A DNA stretch of 64,000 nt from assembly GCF_018446385.1 (NCBI RefSeq), contig NC_055989.1:137047004-137111003 (forward strand), read 5' to 3'. A program made the position numbers and the translations under genes. Positions 33,880 through 46,410 of this stretch are shown piece by piece. The stretch's first letter is position 1; every line of letters starts with the position of its first letter. The DNA is from Zingiber officinale. Its lineage: Eukaryota; Streptophyta; Magnoliopsida; Zingiberales; Zingiberaceae. The notes under the pieces were generated by a model. It made no database searches. It worked only from the letters and a program-made list of their open reading frames with translations, and was not told the origin of the DNA.

Positions 33880-36094
33880 GAAGAGTAGAAAATGAAAAGA
33901 AACACAAAATAAATTATATAAAAAATGATCATGGAGGTGAGTTTGAAAATGATAGATTTTCTAAATTTTATTCAGAAAAGGTTATAAATATGAATTTTCA
34001 ACTAATCTTAAGGCACCACAACAAAATGAAGTTGTAGAAAGAAAGAATAAGGTGTTGAAAGAGGCGGTTAGAAGTATGTTAAATGAATATTGACTTCCTA
34101 GTCACCTTTGGGCAAAGGCAATGAACACGATATGTTACTTATAAAATTGAACCTTAATTTATAGATTCTTAGGTAAAATTCCTCATGAACGCTAGTTTGG
34201 TAAATATCCAATAATTAAGCATCTTAAGGTGTTTGGTTGTAAGGTTTATATTGTAAACACTAAGGATCAATTAAAAAAAATTTGCAAGCAAGACTTATAT
34301 GGGTATTCTTGTTGAATACTCCGGTCATAGCAAGACCTATATAGTTTATAGCAAAAGAACATGCTTAGTTAAAGAATCCTTAAATGTAGTTTTTAAAGAA
34401 AACCTACCATAAAACTTGACACAAAGAACATATTATGACATATTGTTTGAACTTAAAAAATTCAATTTGGAAGAGGGTAATGATCAAGGGGGAGTTAAGG
34501 AAGAATAAGATAAAGAACAAGGTGAAATAGAAGAGTCATCACTTAAGGATGTAGTTGTCACAACTCAAGCACCAAGATCCACTAGAACAAGTTCAAATCA
34601 CCCTTTGGAGCAAGTTGTGGGAAACATTGTTCAAGGGGTGAGGACTCAATCATATTTTAGAAATGAAAGAAGTCAAGTAGCCTCGATCTCCCAAGTTGAG
34701 CCAAAAGCTATTGATGATGCCTTACTTGATTTAGACTAGATTTTAGCAATGCAAGATGAATTAGCTTAGTTTGAGAAAAGTCAAGTTTGAGATTTAATCC
34801 CTACACCTGAAGCAAATTTAATTATTGATACAAAATGAGTCTTTAGGAATAAACTTGATGATAAGGACGTGACTATAAGAAATAAAGCAAAATTAGTTGT
34901 TAGATATTTTAACCAAGTAGAAGGATTGAATTATAATGAAACATACACACTTGTAGCTCTATTGGAATCTATTAGAATAATATTAACATTTGTTATTCAC
35001 AAGATTGTATCAAATAAATATGAAGTCAACATTTTTAAATAGTTCATAAGGAAAAAGTTTATGTTGAATAACTATCGGAGTTTGAAATTTTAAAATTTCC
35101 AAACCACAAGTTTTAACTGAAAAAGGACGTGTACAGACTGAAATAAGCACCTTATTTTTGGTATGAATAGTTGTCAATATTCTTAATGTCTAAAGGATTT
35201 CATAAAGGTCAAATTGATCCTACACTATTTTTGAAAAATAGTAGAGAATATATTTTATGGTCCAAGTATATGTGGATGACATTATTTGTGACAATGATTA
35301 TCTAAATAAGTTCATAAATCACATGAAAAGTGAATTTGAAATGAGTTTGGTTGATGAGTTGAAACTTTCCTAAGCTTGCAAATTAGGCAAACTAAAGAAG
35401 GAATATACATTCATCAATAAAAATATACAAAAGAAATCCTAAATAAATTTAGAATGGGCAATGTTAAAGAGATACTACTCCAATGGCAATTAACTCAAAG
35501 TTAGATAATGATCCTAAAGGAAATGAGGTAGATTTCAAATTATATCATAGTGTTATAGGTAGTCTCATATTTCTTACAACTAATAAACCCGATATATTAT
35601 TCGCTGTGGGTATGTATGCGAGATATCAATCTTATGCCAAAGAGTTATATTTAAGCACATTAAAATAAATACTATGATATTTAAAGGGAACCCAATATGT
35701 AGGATTATAGTACCCTAGGACCGAAACCTTTGACCTAGTGGGATACTTCAATTTGATTATGATGGATACAAATTTGATCGAAAGAGTACCAATGAAAGAT
35801 GTCAATTTCATAGTTCATCCTTAATTGGTCAAGTCGTAAATAACATTGTGTAGCACTCTCAACAACTGTAGCTGAATATATTGCTATGGGTGATTGTGTA
35901 TTGCAATTGTTATGGATGACTTATACCTTAGAGGACTATGGTCTCATCTATAAAAATGTACCAGTCTTGTGTAATAATATGAACACCATAAACTTGACCA
36001 AAAATTCAATTCATCATTTTGGACGAAGCACATAGAGGTTAAATATTATTTCATTAGAGATCATGTGATTAGAGGAGACATTGCACTCAATTAT
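33880..36094 (+). pseudogene. Decayed Copia polyprotein (integrase to RNase H)
   Basis: In many broken frames the Copia order can be followed. Integrase is at 33925-34240 (DHGGEF, then QQNEVVERKN, then a decayed LWAKAMNT). The linker to the reverse transcriptase follows, then RT at 34800-35350 (KAKLVVRYFNQVEGLNYNETY; a VYVDD-like segment decayed near 35265-35285). Last come 35483-35668 (YHSVIGSLIFLTTNKPDILFAVGMYARYQS) and an RNase H end to ~36090 (ALNY). gag and protease are missing and dozens of stops are present. The 3' end is cut by a CACTA-like terminus at 36095. The wording of the RT/RNase H junction resembles SIRE-type Copia. Confidence 0.8.
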
Positions 36095-36240
36095 CACTAC
36101 AAGAAAGTTAATCTATTGTGACATTATCTTAACGACATTTATTTATAAATATCATAATAAATACCTTATAATGACATTTATCAAAGACCAAAAAAAGAAA
36201 ACATATTAAACCCTTTCTTATGACAGTTTTAATAAATGTC
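36095..36240 (+). mobile_element. CACTA-like terminus
   Basis: CACTACAAGAAAG at 36095 is the canonical CACTA terminal sequence. It is followed by subterminal gacattta/taaatgtc motifs in both orientations (36131-36240). The preceding tat could be the 3-bp target duplication. No partner terminus with gtagtg was found, so the element is truncated or the right end has decayed. Confidence 0.55.
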
Positions 36241-36482
36241 AATGTCTATCCGTTTGACGTTCGATTCTCTACCCACCAAGTCTTCCTGCCCCTCCGTCCA
36301 ACAGACCGATTACGACTTCCTTACCTAACCACAATTAGGACTTTCTACCTGGTGTCTGATTCTTTTGATCCAGACATGGGAGTTCCCACTTCCTTTATTT
36401 GAGGTCAATATTCTACTCACATAGCTCGATTTGACTATAGCTCTTGTGCACAGTCGGCGGTTAGACTTTCTGACAGTCCGGA

Positions 36483-36691
36483 CTCTGATACTAATTGATA
36501 AGACCAAAAGAAATTCATATATCTCCATAATGGTATAATATTATCCACTTTGAGCTTAAGTCCTCATGGTTTTATTTTTAGTCTCTACCCAAAATGCCTC
36601 ATACCAATGGAATATCTTTCTTTTATAAACTAATGATCTTTATCATATGTTTTCAATGTGGAACTATGTTTGGAACCTTTCAATCCCAACA
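36483..36691 (-). mobile_element. Miniature LTR with primer-binding site (TRIM-like)
   Basis: On the minus strand a 196-bp LTR-like sequence starts TGTTGGGATTG (36691) and ends GGTCTTATCA (36496). ATTAGTATCAGAGTC (36495-36481) follows at once and closely matches the initiator-methionine tRNA primer-binding site (TGGTATCAGAGC). Further along is a purine-rich acggaggggcaggaag (near 36300). The second LTR is not seen, so this is half of a TRIM or similar short element. Confidence 0.6.
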
Positions 36692-36808
36692 ATATATACA
36701 TGTATAAGCTTATGAATGTATGTTGATTTTTTATTATAACATGTTAGAACTTCCTGAGTCTTAAATTCACTAGATCCATATGGTGCAGTTAATGAGGAGA
36801 TGGAGGTA

Positions 36809-36813
36809 CTTGA
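36809..36813. repeat. Target-site duplication cttga (left)
   Basis: cttga directly precedes the 5' LTR and is repeated at 43190-43194 directly after the 3' LTR. Confidence 0.9.
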
Positions 36814-37787
36814 TGTTGAAAAAAAAATGTGAATGGAAAGTGGTGGAGTGGATGAAGGAGACTTCATTGTACATGAGACTTTAGCCCCACATTGGAAGTT
36901 TCAATGATTAATAGTTGGTTTATATTATTTCTCAAGCATGTATATTGTGAACAAATGCTTGAATAGAAGCTTTCTCTTGTGTGTGGGTGTGCAAGGGGAT
37001 GCAGATCTAGGGCCCGGATTGCACTGAATCAAGTTGGCTCGTGTGCGAGCACGACTTATGCACGCCCAAACCAATTAACCAACATTTTTGCCACCTAAAT
37101 TATTCTTTTTTCCTTAACGCTTAAATAAGAAACACACATTGATATAATGCATGTGACATTTCTTTAGCAAATGAAAAGTAACCTCATACAAGACATCCTA
37201 TAAAAGGCCTTGAGCATTAGAGGAAAAACAATAAGGAGAAAAAAGAAAAAAAAAACTCCATCTACCTTTCGCCCTCTCTCTTCCTCTCTGTCGGGCATCT
37301 CTCGCTTGGTAGAATACTGGTGATAGCATTCGGGTATTTTTTAGTTCGCCACGACCACCTGTGCTTGGTGGAAATTACGGTTTAGTCGTTGTATCCTGGG
37401 AAATGGACGACCCACAAAAACCTCAAAGCACCGTGGAGGTGGGACGAATCTGTTTTAAGGAATCTGTGTTAAACGCAAATCTTGGCTCCTCAATTCCTGT
37501 GCACTCTACACAGGCACTCTATTTGGAATCCCGACTACTCAGTCGGACATTTGATCGACTCAGCTACATGCTTCCCTACTCGGTCGACTTGCTTCCCCAA
37601 CTCGGCCCCTTAGTAGTTGGACTCGGTCACTAGGCACTCGGGATTCTTGACAGAGGAGTCGCCAAAAAGGACTCGGCCCTCAGCCGATAACTTGAAATTA
37701 TCAGCTCAAGTTTCTCAACAGATAAGTTTGAATTTAGTTTATAAATTCAGCGTTTTCCCAAAATCTCTGACAACTTCTATTGTAACA
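36814..37787 (+). repeat. 5' LTR of the plus-strand Copia
   Basis: 974 bp, TG...CA ends, TATAAAAG at 37199-37206. The same box is in the 3' LTR near 42603, so transcription would start just downstream. Confidence 0.9.
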
Positions 37788-37815
37788 ATCTTAAAACAGA
37801 CTCAATTATATTGAG

Positions 37816-38529
37816 ATGGCCACAGAACGGAATGTTGAGGTGCAACATACTCAACACGTGCAGGCCCCCTCCGTCCCGATTGAAACTATGCCAATCAATC
37901 ACAGGGAAAAGCCAGAGAAGTTTAGTGGACTGAACTTCAAGAGGTGGCAGCAGAAGATGCTCTTCTACCTGACCACGCTCAACCTAGCTTGGTTCTTGAC
38001 CGAGGACCCTCCCAAGAGTGCTGAGGATACTGATGCGCAGACCATCAGTGCAGTGGAAGCATGGACTCATTCTGAGTTCCTTTGCCGAAACTACATCCTC
38101 AACTGCCTTGCTGACTCGCTGTACACTGTGTATAGCATGAAGAGAATGACTAAGGACTTGTGGGAGTCCTTGGACAAAAAGTACAAGATGGAGGATGTTG
38201 AGGCCAAGAAGTTCATCTTGGGTCGATTCCTGGACTACAAGATGGTTACCTCCAAGACGGTGATCAGCCAAGTCCAGGAGCTTCAGGTGATCTTGCACGA
38301 GATCCACTCAGAAGGGATGGTTCTGAGTAAAACCTTCCAAGTGACTGCTATTATTGAGAAGTTGCCTCCCGGCTGGAAGGAATTCAACAACTACCTGAAG
38401 CACAAGCAGAAGGAGATGAATGTGGAGGAACTCATTGTTCGACTTCGCATCGAAGAAGACAACAAGAATTTAGAGAAAAAACTGTTCTCTCATGCTACTG
38501 TGAAAGCCAACGTGGTCGAGCACGGTTAA
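37816..38529 (+). pseudogene. Copia gag, 237 codons
   Basis: The open frame starts 28 bases after the LTR and encodes a Copia-type gag (UBN2-like): FSGLNFKRWQQKMLFYL, LWESLDKKYK and PPGWKEFNNYLKHK are the landmarks. It stops at 38527-38529 just before the zinc-knuckle segment, which continues in an overlapping frame from 38563. In the intact family the two would be one protein, so the stop is probably a lesion. gag forms the particle that packages the RNA. Confidence 0.85.
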
Positions 38530-38562
38530 AGCTTAAAACGGAAGAACCCTAAGTCTTCCAAG

Positions 38563-38955
38563 ATGGGACCCAGAGGAGACATCAACAAAAAGAAGTTCTC
38601 TGGGAGGTGCTTCGACTGTGACCGATTGGGTCACAAATCTTCGGAGTACAGGAAGCCAAAGAAAAAGCAAGAGGCCAACCTGAATGAGGGACCAGAAATG
38701 AACGACCTCTGTGCCGTGGTCTCAGAACAGAATCTGGTCGGTTCGAACCTGCGACAATGGTGGATCGATACTGGAGCCACCAGACATGTGTGCTGCAACA
38801 AGGAGCTGTTCCACAACTTCGAAGAAGTCACTGGAGACAAATTGTTCATGGGGAACTCAGCAACCTCGGACATCATGGGCCAAGGAAAGGTGGTGCTGAA
38901 GATGACCTCGGGTAAGGACCTTACTCTGAATAATGTGAGATTCGAAAAAATCTAG
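38563..38955 (+). pseudogene. Copia zinc knuckle and protease
   Basis: The zinc knuckle starts at 38608 as C-x2-C-x4-H, but the last ligand position is Tyr (38647-38649), so the finger is incomplete. The aspartic protease site DTGA is at 38767-38778, within WWIDTGATRHVC. Downstream MGNSATSDIMGQGKV is the usual flap-side region. The frame ends at 38955. Confidence 0.8.
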
Positions 38956-39017
38956 TATTCGGATCACTGCTAAGCAAGCATGACTTTCGCATTATTTTTT
39001 AGTCGGACAGAGTTGTA

Positions 39018-39720
39018 TTGTCCAAGAATGGAGTGTTTGTAGGAAGGGGATACGTATCTGATGGGTTGTTTAAGCTCAATATAATGACGATTAGGCCTAA
39101 GATAAATAAAACTGAAAGCTCTTCCACTTATATGCTTGAGTCTTCGTGTTTGTGGTATGGTAGACTAGGACATGTTAACTACGATGTGTTGCGTAGATTA
39201 ATAAACATGCAAAGCATACTTGCATTTCACCTTGACCACCAAAACACAAGTATGAGATTTGTGTTGAAGAGAAAATGACAAGGTCATCCTTTCAACATAT
39301 TGAAAGAAGTAACAAACCACTTGACACAATCCACACTGATGTGTACGACCTAAAAGGTACTCCAACACGTGGTGGTAATAAATACTTCATCACTTTTGTA
39401 GATGATAACATAAAATATTGTTATGTGTATCTTCTTAAAAGTAATGATGAAGCTATAGAGAAATTTGCTCTGTATAAGATTGAGGTTGAAAACCAGCTTA
39501 ATAGAAAGATTAAGGTGATTCGAAGTGACCGAGGCGGTGAATATGTATCACTGTTTGCTGAGTTGTGTACTGAACATGGGATCTGACACGAAACAACAAC
39601 TCCTTATACTCCTCAGCAAAATGGAGTTGTTGAGCGAAAGAATCGAATTCTAAAGGAGATGATGAATGCTCTTCTATTGAGCTCTGGATTGCCAGAGTCC
39701 ATGTGGGGAAGATGTGCTAA
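39018..39720 (+). pseudogene. Copia integrase, broken
   Basis: The pre-integrase segment (LWYGRLGHVNYDVLRRL) is followed by a decayed HHCC finger and the DDE core. First Asp is in HTDVYD (~39338), second in RSDRGGEY (~39528), and the Glu is in NGVVERKN (~39620). A stop near 39584 separates the second Asp from the Glu, and another frame change follows at ~39720. All three catalytic residues survive, but not in one frame. Confidence 0.8.
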
Positions 39721-39838
39721 CAGCTAATTACCTTTTAAATAAGGTGTCTCGGAAGAAAATAGATAAGAGCCCTTATGAGTTATGGTATGGAAGACAACCG
39801 TCCTAAAAATATTTACGATGTAGGGGTGTCTTGCCAAA

Positions 39839-41020
39839 GTGTTGGTGCCTGATTCGAAAAAGATTAAGATAGGACCAAAGACTGTTGATTGCATATTTAT
39901 TGGATATGCACAGAACAACAGTGCGTATCGATTTTGTGTGTATAAGTCACACGTACCGGAGATACACAAGAACTCGATAATCGAATCAAGAAATGTCTCT
40001 TTCTTCGAACATGTGTTTCTGTATAAGACCCGTGAGAATGTTAGCTCCTCAAAACGGGCATATGAAACACAAGATGAAGATGATGATGAGGAACTTGTGG
40101 AGGTTGAGCCTAGACGAAGCAAAAGAGCTCAGGTAGAAAAATCGAATGGCTCGGATTTTATCACCTTCATATTGGAGAGGGAGCTCCGAAGTTATTCAGA
40201 AGCTGTAGGCTCTTCTGATGGAGCTCATTGGAGAGAGGCAATTGCATATGAGATATAATCTATCTTGCAAAGTCACACTTGGGAACTTATGGATCTTCCT
40301 CCGGGAAGTAAACCATTAGGTTGCAAGTGGATTTTCAAGAAGAAAATGAAGTCAGATGACACGATCAATAAGTATAAGGCCAGATTGGTGATCAAAGGAT
40401 ACCGACAATGAGAATCCCTCGATTACTTTGATATGTATTCTCCGGTGTCGAGAATAACTTCTATTAGAGTATTGTTAGCTATTGCCGCTTTATGGAATCT
40501 CAAAATACATCAAATGAATGTAAAGACTGTCTTTCTAAATGGGAATTTAGAAGAAGAAATCTACATAGAGCAACTTGAGAGGTTTTCTGTACCAGGACAG
40601 AAAAACAAGGTATGTAGATTGATGAAGTCATTATATGACTTGAAACAAACACCAAAGCAGTGACATGAAAAATTTGATAATGTCATGAAGGAATGTGGAT
40701 TCAAGATCAATGAATGTGATAAATGTGTCTACATGAAAGTCACAGAGAGTGACTATGTCATCTTGTGCCTCTATGTAGATGACATACTTATCATTGGAAG
40801 TAATGATAAGATAATAAAATCCACAAAAGGTATGTTGAGCTTAAGATTTGATATAAAAGACATGAGTCTATCTGATGTGATTGTAGGAATCAAAATTCTT
40901 ATAACAACAGAAGGACTTGTTCTTAGTCAGTCCCATTACGTGGACAAAATTTTTGAGAAATTCACCAAGGATGATACTGCGTTGGCACGAACGTCGATAG
41001 ATACGAGTCAACATCTATAA
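39839..41020 (+). pseudogene. Copia post-integrase linker and reverse transcriptase, broken
   Basis: 39839-40258 is the GAG-linker with FIGYAQNN and an acidic tail. RT follows across 40259-41020 in three pieces. YSPVSRITSIRVLLAIAALW, NVKTVFLNG (the first catalytic Asp position reads Asn, in QMN) and SLYDLKQ come before a stop at 40661. Then CLYVDDILIIGSN with an intact YVDD at about 40771-40782. Stops occur near 40409, 40661 and 41018. It cannot be active as it stands. Confidence 0.85.
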
Positions 41021-41062
41021 AAAAATCGAGGTGAAAGTATCTCTCAGCTAGAGTACTCTCGA

Positions 41063-41700
41063 GTGATTGGAAGTCTGATGTACTTAATGAGTTGTACACG
41101 ACCAGACTTGGCCTACGTAGTAAGTAAACTGAGTAGATACACGAGTAATCCCAGTGTTGAGCACTGGAAAGGGATAACAAGAGTACTGAGATACTTAAGG
41201 TATACTCATGAATATGATTTGCACTATACGAGATATCTTGTTGTGATCGAAGGATACAGCGATGCAAGTTGGATATCTGACATAAAAGACTTTAAGTCTA
41301 TGAGTGGATACGTATTCACTCTAGCAGGTGCAGACATTTCTTGGAAATCTTCTAAGCAAATAGTAATAACCAGATCCACGATGGAATTTGAGTTTGTAGC
41401 TCTTGACAAATACGGTGAAGAAGTTGAATGTCTAAGACAATTCTTAGAAGATATTCCGAGATGGTCGAAACCTGTGCCAGCAATTTACATACATTGTGAT
41501 AGTTAATCAGTAATTGTTCGGGCACAGAGCCATCTGTATAATGGTAAGTCTAGACATATACGTCGTAGACATAATACCATTAGACAACTACTCTCAACGA
41601 GAGTTATCGTTGTTGACTATGTGAAGTCAAAGGATAACCTTGCGGATCCGCTAACCAAAGGGTTAAACAGAGAGTTAGTTGCAAGCTCATCATGTGGATG
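41063..41700 (+). pseudogene. Copia RNase H and polyprotein C-terminus
   Basis: [26 protein letters not shown] and a degenerate STMEFEF (usually STTEAEY) mark the RNase H domain. A stop at 41504-41506 follows IHCDS. The tail (RHIRRRHN, then a DPLTKG-like segment near 41645) runs to about 41700, followed by a non-coding 500-bp stretch before the polypurine tract. Confidence 0.8.
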
Positions 41701-42211
41701 GGCTTGATGTCGTTGTCAGCAATCAGTGCATAGGACACCCAACCTATATTGACTGGAGATCCCAAGAACTAGGTTCAAAGGGACAACTAATTTACACTGA
41801 CTAAACACACTGTGAGGGGTAACCCAATAAAATAGTGACTGAATCAGGATAAGTCAATGGACTTTTAATGATCAAGAAGAGTAGATGGTTGCTCTCAAGG
41901 GATCACCTATGTGAGAAAGAAGTGAGGTCGCTTCGAAGAGAATTGGAGGCACAATTCTTAGAGTTTCTCACAGAACCAGGCGTGTTCATGGCCAAGGACA
42001 GACACACTCATGAGAACTGAGATATATCAGGGAGAGTCCTGGGTGAGATATGTTAATGTTTACACTAACAGCAGAATAGTTCAAGGGCATCATGTCTACT
42101 GTCAACCAGTAAGCAAACATGTCTTCACAAGAGAAGGTTCAAAGAATAAAACCTACCTATCCTATACTGGCTCAACTACTGAAAGCAATCACATACCCTG
42201 TTTTCATTCAT

Positions 42212-42220
42212 GTGGGGGAT
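42212..42220 (+). other. Polypurine tract of the plus-strand Copia
   Basis: gtgggggat immediately before the TGTTGAA start of the 3' LTR at 42221. Confidence 0.8.
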
Positions 42221-43194
42221 TGTTGAAAAAAAAATGAATGGAAAGTGGTGGAGTGGATGAAGGAGGCTTCATTGTGCAAGGGACTTTAGTCCCACATTGG
42301 AAGTTTCAAGGCTTAATGGTTGATTTATATTGTTTCTCAAGCATGTATATTGTGAACAAATGCTTGAATAGAAGCTTTCTTGTGTGTGTGAGTGCGCAAG
42401 GGGATGTAGATCTAGAGCCCAAATTGCACTGAACCAAGTTGGCTCGTGTGCGAGCATGACTTATACGCGCTCAAACAAATTAACCAACATTTTTGCCACC
42501 TAAATTATTCTTTTTCCTTAACACTTAAATAAGAAACACACATTAATATAATGCATGTGACGTTCTTTAGCAAATGAAAAGTAACCTCATACAAGACATC
42601 CTATAAAAGGCCTTGAGCATGAGAGGAAAAATAATAAGGAGAAAAAGAAAAAAAAAACTCCATCCACCTTTCCCCCTCTCTCTTCCTCTCTGTCGGGCAT
42701 CTCTCACTTGGCAGAATACTGGTGATAACATTCGAATATTTTTCAGTTCACCGCGACCACCTATGCTTGGTGGAGATTGAAGTTTAGCTGTTGTATCCTG
42801 GGAAACGGACGACCTACAAAAACCTCAAAGCACCGTGGAGGTGAGACGAATCTGTTTTAAGGAATTTGCGTTAAACGCATATCTCAACTCCTCAATTCCT
42901 TTGCACTCTACACAGTCACTTTATTTGGAATCCCGACTACTCAGTCGGACATTTGATCGACTCGGCTACGTGCTTCCCTACTCGGTCGACTTGCTTCCCC
43001 GACTCGGCCCCTTAGTAGTTGGACTCGGTCACTAGGCACTCGGGATTCTTGACAGAGGACTCGCCAAAAAGGACTCGACCCTCAGCCGACAGTTTGAAAT
43101 TATCAGCTCAAGTTTCTCAATAGATAAGTTTGAATTTAGTTTATAAATTCAGCGTTTTCCCAAAATCTCCGACAACTTCTATTGTAACACTTGA
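42221..43194 (+). repeat. 3' LTR of the plus-strand Copia and right TSD
   Basis: The LTR is 42221-43189 (969 bp). cttga at 43190-43194 is the right target duplication. Differences from the 5' LTR are mostly C/T and G/A exchanges, as expected of decay at methylated cytosines. Confidence 0.9.
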
Positions 43195-46100
43195 TGGATG
43201 AGCTAGTTTGTATCTGGTAGTGTACACACTCGATGGTCGTGTCCTTTTCTTTTCTGTTTAAGTTATTCATTGTTTTGGAATTGTTTTTGTACTTTTGGGT
43301 CTTTAGTGTTGAGTCATATGGTTGCTTCTGATTTACAGACAAGACTTTGTTTTACGCTTTTATAGTGAATATTGCTATTGTTAAGGTGCACATTATTCAC
43401 ATTTAATTTATCCAATATTATTCATTTGTCGTTGATTGTGTTGTCTTTGGTGGAAGGATTTGTATGAATTATTTTAGAGTTGTAATGGAGAAAGTTTAGG
43501 GTTGTTATAGCTGCAATGTTGCTACTACTCAACTACGCTCAACCATTGCCGGTAGACCGACATCTACATACGAATACTTCCACTTTGATATATTGTGTTA
43601 GTAACATTTATTTTAAAGTCATTTACATTATTGTTTAAAGGAAGTGTAGGTTATTACACTTCATTATTCTTCTCTTTATAATTGATCGTTTATTAATAGA
43701 TTATCCATCGAAATAATCCAATGGACCTGGATTTTGGAGTAGAAGTCGTCGAAAGTTCCGAATCAAGTAAATTGACCACATTTTATTTTTCACTTTCATA
43801 TTTAGTTTTATTCCACTGCGCATTTGAATTTCAAAAAGTCGAAAAAACGAATTGTAAAATACACGTGATTCGTCATCCCCTTTTCTCCTCCTCTCACGTG
43901 ACTACAATCTTACCGTATGTTATTCATCCGTTCTCCTCTAGTGATCATAAGTGTCACTGGTGCACTATCACTTAGTATTAGAGTAGGACTGCCTAGAAAA
44001 ATTAATTACCAATTGAGCAACTAGATTAGGAGATAGGAATACACTTGAAGTGATGGCTGGATCAAGCTCTTCAAAATTCAAAGACTTCACGACAAATGCA
44101 AAATGGATGTATTTTTTCATAGGGATTTTGATGTAATAGTTAGATTTAAATATGGCTTCGAATTCCTTAGGAGGTAGATGGAGAAGTGATCGAGGAGTTC
44201 AGATGGTTGAAAAAAGAATTCAAGATGAAAAAAAAAATATTCTCAGGAAACAAAGAAATGCTTATTTATCCTAATTGAGAAAGATGAGGGCAATCATTTC
44301 ATTAAATTATTTATTCAAAATAAAAAAGAAAACTAAATTATTTATTATCCAGAATATTTTTAAAAATTTTCAATTAAAATTTTCTATTCAAATCTAGGAC
44401 AGTCAAACATACCGAACAAGATAAATCGAGTTATGACGGACTAATTATTTAGCGGGATGAGATGCATGGACTCGTCAATTTGATGGATTAGAAAATTTCT
44501 AATCCAATCCAACTTAAGACGAATTACGGATTAGGTGGGGTAACTCACGAGCCTATATAATATATATAGAAAATTTTAAAAACTTTTCAAAAAAAATCAA
44601 AGAGTGGAATCATCATAGAAATAATGTTATCATCGGTGTATAATGGTTTTTATTAGTTATAGAAACTCACATCAGTTCTTAAATTTTAAAATATACTGTT
44701 CCGGATTTACTATTCTGGATTTCGAGTACTTATTTGTCAAAATTTTGAACAATATTACTACTTCTACAAAATAAATATTGCTATGAGCTTCCACCTTTAA
44801 CCATCTTTTGAGTATACAAATGTATCATTGTCTCATTGACAATGAGTCATTTAAATATTCCGCATGTTCATTTATTGACCTGAATTGATGGGACAATTAG
44901 GTAGATCAAAATAATATTTAATCCATTAACTTTTATTATAAAAAATAACCTCGCCTATAATTTACAATGTGCTTATGTATCTCCTTACAAAATCCACCTC
45001 GGCATAGCTCAGACTTGCAAAAACACCGCTATTTATCGAAGGTTAGGATTTAAACGAGATTGAATTATATGAAAAAAGAAAGCCAAGCAACCACTAGTAA
45101 ACAAAAAGGAGGGACAACGGCACATAGACAACTTTAGTGTACTAAGAATAAATGATGATCATACAATAACGCACATACAAGAATCGGTGGTGACCCGACA
45201 ATAAAATCCTAAACCCCTAAATCTCAACAAAAAAGAAATAATACAACAAAATAGGATGCTAATGTATATATAAGAGTTAAAACCCGATGACTACTCCATT
45301 ATGCCAAAAAGATATTCTCATTTAGTTTTAAGTTTGAGGATTTTTTTCCCTCAATCCATGACGTAACCCAAGCTCACAACAAGTCAATCCACGTGGTCAC
45401 GGGCCCATATAAGTTGTCTTATTTAGACCCATCTTTTAAATGAATTTGTAAAATTTTAATCTCATTCACTTGAATGAATTATTTGATAGGATGGATCAAT
45501 TCAATGCATCAATATTCACGTTATGTTTTGTGGTTTACTTTCACATCAAAAGACGTGCTTTAGACATTTTATTACTGAAAAATAGAGTTAAAAAATCTCT
45601 AAATCCTTAAAAACGATCACAATGGTTGAAAAAAAATAATTTTATGAAATCCGACGAAGCATTAAAATGGTTTAGGCTCACCACATTATATGCACAATAA
45701 GAAGTCCTCAATCATGGACCTTTGCAAGGAATGTGAGTCTTTCAAATAGGACGTGCAATTAAATGATATTAGATTTTTAGATTATCTGTCATACATGTTT
45801 TTTAATTTATCTTAATGGTCAATAAAAAATTTTTATTGGACTAGGTCGATCATCGTAATACTAGACAATAAGACTAACTGAGTTTATTATTTTTTACTTA
45901 ATCGTCTGAGCATGTCTTCCACATACCTTGAGGACCTGTATTAATGGTTAGTAGTCACTCGTAAATAAAATTCTCTGTATTAATTTAGGACGGATTAATA
46001 AGGATATTAGGGATGAACGAATGTCTTTTGTCATAAGTGCGAGGAACGCTATTGTCATTGGTAGATAGATTATGAGAGATTTCGTTGCACAACAATAGAC

Positions 46101-46410
46101 AAGTAAAAAGGAGTTAAGACAATTAACGAGATATTCAAAAATCAACTTAAAGTTGATTGACAACAACACTTTTATATGAATCAATTGTTACGCTGGGAAG
46201 GTGCCGAGGGTGCATCTCAACAACGGGAGCAACTGCGATCAGACATTGCTCAACAGCTAGGTCCCTACAATTGTTCAATCGAAAAATGCCAACCAATCAA
46301 CCATGTTGTTGCAAAAGCCGTTGAGGACGATTGGAGGAATGACAGTGCAATAGCTTTGAGAGGAAGTTTGTGGAGCAAGGATCTTCCGGTCTATTTTTTT
46401 TAATTAGGGG
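43195..46410. other. Intergenic DNA
   Basis: AT-rich. No gene, LTR or coding remnant recognised. 44400-44560 has a short ggattag/ctaatcc-rich degenerate tract. The frame 46176-46403 (75 codons) has no family features. Confidence 0.4.

Larger units (their letters stand above)
36814..43189 (+). mobile_element. Full-length Ty1/copia LTR retrotransposon, 6376 bp
   Basis: Both LTRs start TGTTGAAAAA and end TGTAACA and are flanked by a perfect 5-bp duplication. The internal region carries gag, zinc knuckle, protease, integrase, reverse transcriptase and RNase H in Copia order on the plus strand. The LTRs (974 and 969 bp) differ at many sites by eye, mostly transitions, plus small indels, so the insertion is not recent. 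The reading frame is broken by several stops (for example near 39584, 40409, 40661 and 41018), so it is not autonomous. No clear methionine-tRNA primer site follows the 5' LTR (atcttaaaacagactc). The same atctt start is found after the LTR of the related minus-strand element. Confidence 0.93.
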
